Part shown: positions 60,124 through 64,000 of the stretch, piece by piece | Numbering within the stretch: position 1 is the stretch's first letter | Layout of the letters: each line of letters begins with the position of its first letter | Assembly: GCF_020520425.1 (NCBI RefSeq) | Contig: NC_079487.1 | Span: 125,696,385 to 125,760,384, forward strand | Length of the DNA: 64,000 nt | Direction: 5' to 3' | Source: Spinacia oleracea | Lineage: Eukaryota > Streptophyta > Magnoliopsida > Caryophyllales > Amaranthaceae | Notes under the pieces: model-generated | Database searches by the model: none | What the model was told of the DNA's origin: nothing | What the model saw: only the letters and a program-made list of their open reading frames with translations | Program-made: the position numbers and the translations under genes

Positions 60124-60502
60124 TACATATTATTATTAACTAAAATGAAAAATTCAAAAATACCCTTGTCTTTCTATGAGTTCGTTTTTTCCAATTTTCT
60201 TCTAAAGTAAATTACATCAGCTTTTTGTCATAGATTTTGCATCACATTTGACAAATCAAGGGATACATTGTATATTGTTTGTTGTTCAAACTAAAAAAAT
60301 AATTGATAATTTCGTGCATCTCACGGGATAAAAACTAGTTTATATTATTGTGATCTCGTGTGTAGCATCACCAGCATGGAGTACCTTTGAATTACAAGGT
60401 AAAATATTACCCTTTTTTGTAACAGAAATAATTTAATCGGCCTTGTACAAGTATAACTATTCGATTAATTATATTAGGCATTAACTTAAAAACGTAATTA
60501 AA
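60124..60502. other. MMP 3' flank
   Basis: AT-rich; presumed 3' UTR of the minus-strand metalloproteinase. Nothing else seen. An ACTAGTT at 60335 after CATCTCACGGGAT may be another Helitron 3' end, unconfirmed. Confidence 0.35.
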
Positions 60503-61660
60503 TTAGCTTGAATGATACAAGGCTTCAATCCCTTGAATATCATCCGGCTGGAGATCTCGTTTCTTCTGGCCTGCATTAATAATAGGAAACATGACTGCAC
60601 TCTGGACGGAGGTATGGTCAACGCCGAGAAGGTGACCGATTTCATGTAACACAACGGAGTACAAGTCCATTTGATCGGGTCTTGGGTCATCACTCGTCCA
60701 ACTCTCACTTGGATCATAATGTGACCACCCACCAGTCGGGTATGAAGAAAGAGCTAATAATCCACCATGACCATCAAAAGGGGTTCCATCCCCTCGGTCT
60801 TGTGAGACCTCGAATATCAAATCGGTTTGGCTACCGTCTGTTACTTCCAAAAATGTGAAAGGGCTGTACTGTGCCCATTTTCTTAACGACTCCTCTACTA
60901 TTGATCTCATGTTTTGTGTCCCGGTAACACTCGCATTGATTTGTATTTTGTACGTTAGGTTGTACTTTGAGGATGGCCATGTCGTATTACCAAGTACATA
61001 TAAGGATGTTCTGTACATGTCTTTGTTTCGCATCGTGTTCCTTCCATTGATAATGTCTGGACAACCACATCTATACACAAACAGAGAGATCGTATATAAT
61101 TAATATCAACTTTGTTACAATATATATACGAAATATGTACGTACGTTGATTATATATAGAAAGCATATGCAAAACTGTAACGTCTTGTTTGGTTGACATA
61201 TAGATGGAATTAAATAAAAATAAAATAAAATTGTATACCTTTTGTAACGCTTAGGGTAAGCTTAAAAAATAATCATAAAAATAAATAAGCAAGAAATCAT
61301 TCAAAAGTTGATAAAAAAAATGTACCGAGGTTTCATCATCTGTGTTATTGTAGCACCATCCAAATGTCCGGTAACACTTAGCTTGTAATTGCGCTGATAA
61401 GTTTTGATTGCTTTCTCAAGCTTCTCATCAAATAAGTTGTCATTTTCAAACACGACTTGATTTTCGAGGTACCCGAATTTGGCAAGGTAACTTTTAAGCT
61501 GGTGAAGGCCATCAACGTTCTCTTGGCCTTTCGTGGATCCTTCTAAGCTGTTTAAGAATCCAAATGAGCTATCAATTAGTTTTGATTGGCATATGTATGG
61601 AACCAAAGATAATTGCAACATTATAATTGCATATACCACCAGGTAAACTTTAGCTGCCAT
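60503..61660 (-). CDS. plant matrix metalloproteinase (MMP), M10A
   Basis: Secreted zinc endopeptidase of the apoplast. Minus-strand exons 61660-61326 and 61070-60503 give 300 aa; the junction rebuilds the cysteine switch. Signal peptide about 1-25 (VYAIIMLQLSLVPYICQS). Propeptide with peptidoglycan-binding-like fold (LKSYLAKFGYL; TVTGHLD-like SVTGHLDGAT). Cysteine switch PRCGCPD (Cys113; canonical PRCGVPD). Catalytic site HEIGHLLGVDH: His254, Glu255, His258, His264; Met-turn VMFP (Met272). No hemopexin domain, as usual in plants. Oddity: structural-zinc ligands appear reduced; the usual GDHRD and LAHAF His residues are Arg204 and Leu219, while His229 (SHYD) remains. Many plant MMPs are intronless or GPI-anchored; this one has one intron and ends right after the catalytic domain. 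Confidence 0.92.
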
Positions 61661-61725
61661 ATTATTGGGACTAATTATTGCTTAGGGTTTTTGTTTTTGT
61701 TGATTAACAAATGATAATCATGGTC

Positions 61726-61735
61726 TATATATAGT
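61726..61735 (-). promoter_or_regulatory. putative TATA box of the MMP gene
   Basis: CTATATATAG, 66 bp upstream of the MMP ATG, which would give a leader of about 30-35 nt. Confidence 0.5.
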
Positions 61736-62412
61736 TACGTTGTACAAATCTCAAACAGACTATCAGCAAATTAATGTAAAAAGAATTACATACGGGATTT
61801 AGAATATGTTAAAATTTATATTGTTGTACAAGAAATGATTAATTGGATGATTTGTATCCATATTATCAATTTATCATTCCATACTATACGTAGAAGATTC
61901 GAGAACAAACAGAAAATAAATCAAGAATCAACCCCATATCCTCCAATCAAGGTAGGAATATCAAGGATTGAGAAAATGATATTATTTCAAAACATAAGAT
62001 ATAGAGTGGGAAAAGAATAATATTTCAAGGGATACCTCCACATATTTTCATGTCATGTTTAATTTAATCCACGATGTAAGGGTCCACTGCATTTGATTGT
62101 TCAAAACATGGGTTGAATTATCGCAATCACGAACTACATGACCGAATCCGGCCTCATTCATAAAGTCACGTCTAGGACAAATGGGCCGGCGGACTATTTT
62201 TCAGTGGACCAGGGAATTAAAAACTAATAAATTAATCTTGAGTATTTGTTTAAGCTTTTGGTTGAATTGATTTTCTGACAAATTAAAACATATAACCAAT
62301 TATGCTTCGCCCCTTAAAGTTGTTCTAATTGACTTTTCAAGGGCTCAAAGGCCTGAATACATGCCATTAGAATCTTTTTACGCCCATTTTACAAATTAAA
62401 TAACGACCATTT
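61736..62412. other. MMP upstream spacer
   Basis: AT-rich promoter-side sequence; no gene or bounded element recognised. Confidence 0.45.
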
Positions 62413-63600
62413 TGTTGAAATATTAATCTAGAAAAATCTAGATAATATGTTTGTAGAAATCCAAATTCTTATATGAGACTGTCCTCACCATCAACTGATG
62501 GTAAGACCAGTTCACACTTGCGAATTTAGGTATGTTACTTCTATAGTTTAGACAGGTTTTTTTTTTTAATTTTACAGGAGGTACTTTTTTTAGTTTAGGT
62601 ATGTTACTTCTATAGTTTATACATTTTACATTTTTTTATAATTTTAGATGAGGTACTTCTTTAGTTTAGGTATGTTACTTCTATAGTTTAGACATGTTAC
62701 TTTTTTTTATATAATTTAAGAGGAAGTACTTTTTTTAGTTTAGGTATGTTGCTTCTATAGTTTATACATGTTACTTTTTTTATACGGAGTAGTTTTAGGG
62801 GAGATACCTTCTTAGTTTAGGTAGGTTACTTCTATAGTTTTAGACATGTTACTTTTTTTTTTTAATAATTTTAGAGGAGGATTTTTTTTAGTTTAGGTAT
62901 GTTACTTCTATAGTTTAGACATGTTACTTTTTTTTTATATAATTTTAGATGAGGTACTTTTTTAGTTTAGGTATGTTACTTATATAGTTTAGATATGATA
63001 CTTTTTTTTTTATACGGAATAGTTTTAGGGGAGGTACATTTTTAGTTTAGGTATGTTACTTCTATAGTTTAGACATGTTACTTTTTTTTTATATATAATT
63101 TTAGAGGAGGTACTTTTTTAATTTAGGTATGTTACTTCTATAGTTTAGATCTGTTACTTTTTTTTTATTATTATTTTATAGTTTTAGGGGAGGTACGCTA
63201 TTGGTTTCGCGCTCATCGCACCATTAGTTGATGGTGTGACTGGTCTGACAGGAGACGCGCTGTTGTAGAAATCTAGTAGGTAAATTTCTAGAATTATCCT
63301 AAGAAAAATCTCCTAAGAGAAAACATTTAGATGATGAGGGGAGTAGAAGAATCTAGAAACCATAAAATAACAACTATAAATAAGTTGTATTTGCATAAGT
63401 TTAGGGCTAATCAAGAGACTCCCACAAAAAATATGGGTGAGAGGTAGAAACAAGGGTTCTACCAAAGAGATAAGTGAGAGACATGAGCTCTCGCAAATAT
63501 TGTTGTGCAATTCTTATTAATGTAATCAATTATAAAAATGCAATTTTGTTATATAATTGAGGTCCATCAAAACTTCCGCGTGCGTCCTCAAATTTCTATA
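62413..63600 (+). mobile_element. LTR copy split by another element
   Basis: Starts TGTTGAAATATTAATCTAG and ends near CGTGCGTCCTCAAATTTCTA, homologous to the solo LTR at 45637-46045 in the other orientation. The left part (62413-62470) and right part (from about 63246) are separated by an inserted element. No internal coding region follows before the window ends, and a matching target duplication was not seen; it may be solo or truncated. Confidence 0.6.
62473..63255. mobile_element. inverted-repeat element carrying a minisatellite
   Basis: Imperfect inverted ends (GAGACTGTCCTCACCATCAA.. at the left, ..GTGACTGGTCTGACAGGAGAC at the right; ATCAACTGATGGT versus ACCATTAGTTGATGGT). The interior 62525-63195 is about nine tandem units of 69-80 bp, each with GGTATGTTACTTCTATAGTT, then ACATGTTACTTTTTTTT and TTTTAGAGGAGGTAC. 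Noncoding; class unassigned. Unit length varies mainly in the T-runs. Confidence 0.65.
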
Positions 63601-64000
63601 ACTAGGAAAATGTGACTATGATTTCCTCCCAACCAAAATCTAATGTTTAGTTCTTAAATTCCCTAATTCTTTTTATGGCCTATCGTGAACAATAATAATT
63701 TCAATTAGCAACCACGAAATAGACACACAAAAATCGATCAATATCGTTCTCAAAATGTGCCAAACATCTAGTCCTTTTCGAAAGAGGGACGAACTTAACA
63801 AGAAGTGGACCTGCAGTGACTTGTGAAGACTGAAGAGAAGAAGCGAATTGAAGAACTTGCAAGCAAACTGTTGGAAATACAACATGACTGACGGTGATTT
63901 GATCCATATAAGTTGATATTTTTGTCACTAGAATGAAATTGTGTGGCTATACATTATTTTCTTAATTATATCTTCTCTTTTATTATACTTTTCTTATATA
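63601..64000. other. right-hand end of window
   Basis: AT-rich. Both overlapping minus-strand ORFs here (63673-63928) lack recognisable motifs. No gene claimed. Confidence 0.4.

Overview
This is nuclear DNA from a flowering plant. Genes are split by GT-AG introns, one complete nuclear-type tRNA-Leu(CAA) is present, and AT-rich spacer is packed with plant transposons. The gene families are all plant ones: class III peroxidase, TIR-NBS-LRR receptor, plant matrix metalloproteinase and AKR4-type reductases. Frequent TACTCCGTA/TACGGAGTA and TACTTCGTA words, plus the general look of the repeats, make me suspect Caryophyllales (spinach/beet relatives). That is an impression, not a demonstrated placement.

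Layout. 1-1.2 kb: Helitron-like ends. 1.45-7.38 kb (+): 5-formyltetrahydrofolate cyclo-ligase, seven exons. 8.2-10.07 kb: an inverted-repeat element and a PIF/Harbinger element hosting a Helitron. 10.3-15.56 kb (+): a complete five-exon TIR-NBS-LRR receptor of 1,378 aa. 16.4-23 kb: nested Helitron copies, two CACTA MITEs, Stowaway-like MITEs and a possible hAT. 24.29-25.64 kb (+): a four-exon class III peroxidase. 27.07-29.55 kb: a Stowaway MITE split by a 2.1-kb Mutator-like element that carries non-transposon sequence with a duplicated promoter-like block. 29.62-36.44 kb: a SINE split by an LTR retrotransposon whose 5' LTR is itself split by a Mutator-like element. 36.7-41.83 kb (+) and 53.28-55.27 kb (-): two convergent aldo-keto reductase genes with matching exon structure. 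43.73-44.03 kb (-): a small protein with 11-residue repeats. 45.6-53 kb: solo LTR, Helitron cluster, Stowaway MITE and a 33-bp minisatellite. 56.16-56.97 kb: a complete non-autonomous Helitron containing a SINE. 57.43-57.65 kb (-): a relic of a wall-associated kinase gene. 58.63-58.71 kb: tRNA-Leu(CAA). 59.0-60.1 kb: a rearranged Stowaway-type element. 60.50-61.66 kb (-): a two-exon matrix metalloproteinase. 62.4-63.6 kb: an LTR copy split by a minisatellite-bearing element.

The genes do not form a pathway. They cover folate metabolism (5-FCL), immunity (TNL), the cell wall and apoplast (peroxidase, MMP, WAK relic) and carbonyl reduction (two AKRs, apparently paralogues). Exon joins for 5-FCL, TNL, peroxidase, both AKRs and the MMP were worked out by eye: each junction keeps frame and restores the family motif. 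The most unusual items are the metalloproteinase lacking two of four expected structural-zinc ligands, the TNL whose TIR lacks the usual SH pair, the three-level transposon nest with target duplications readable at each level, the Pack-MULE-like element with a 146-bp tandem promoter-like block, and the small protein with synuclein/LEA-like 11-mers. I saw no clearly undescribed multi-gene system.
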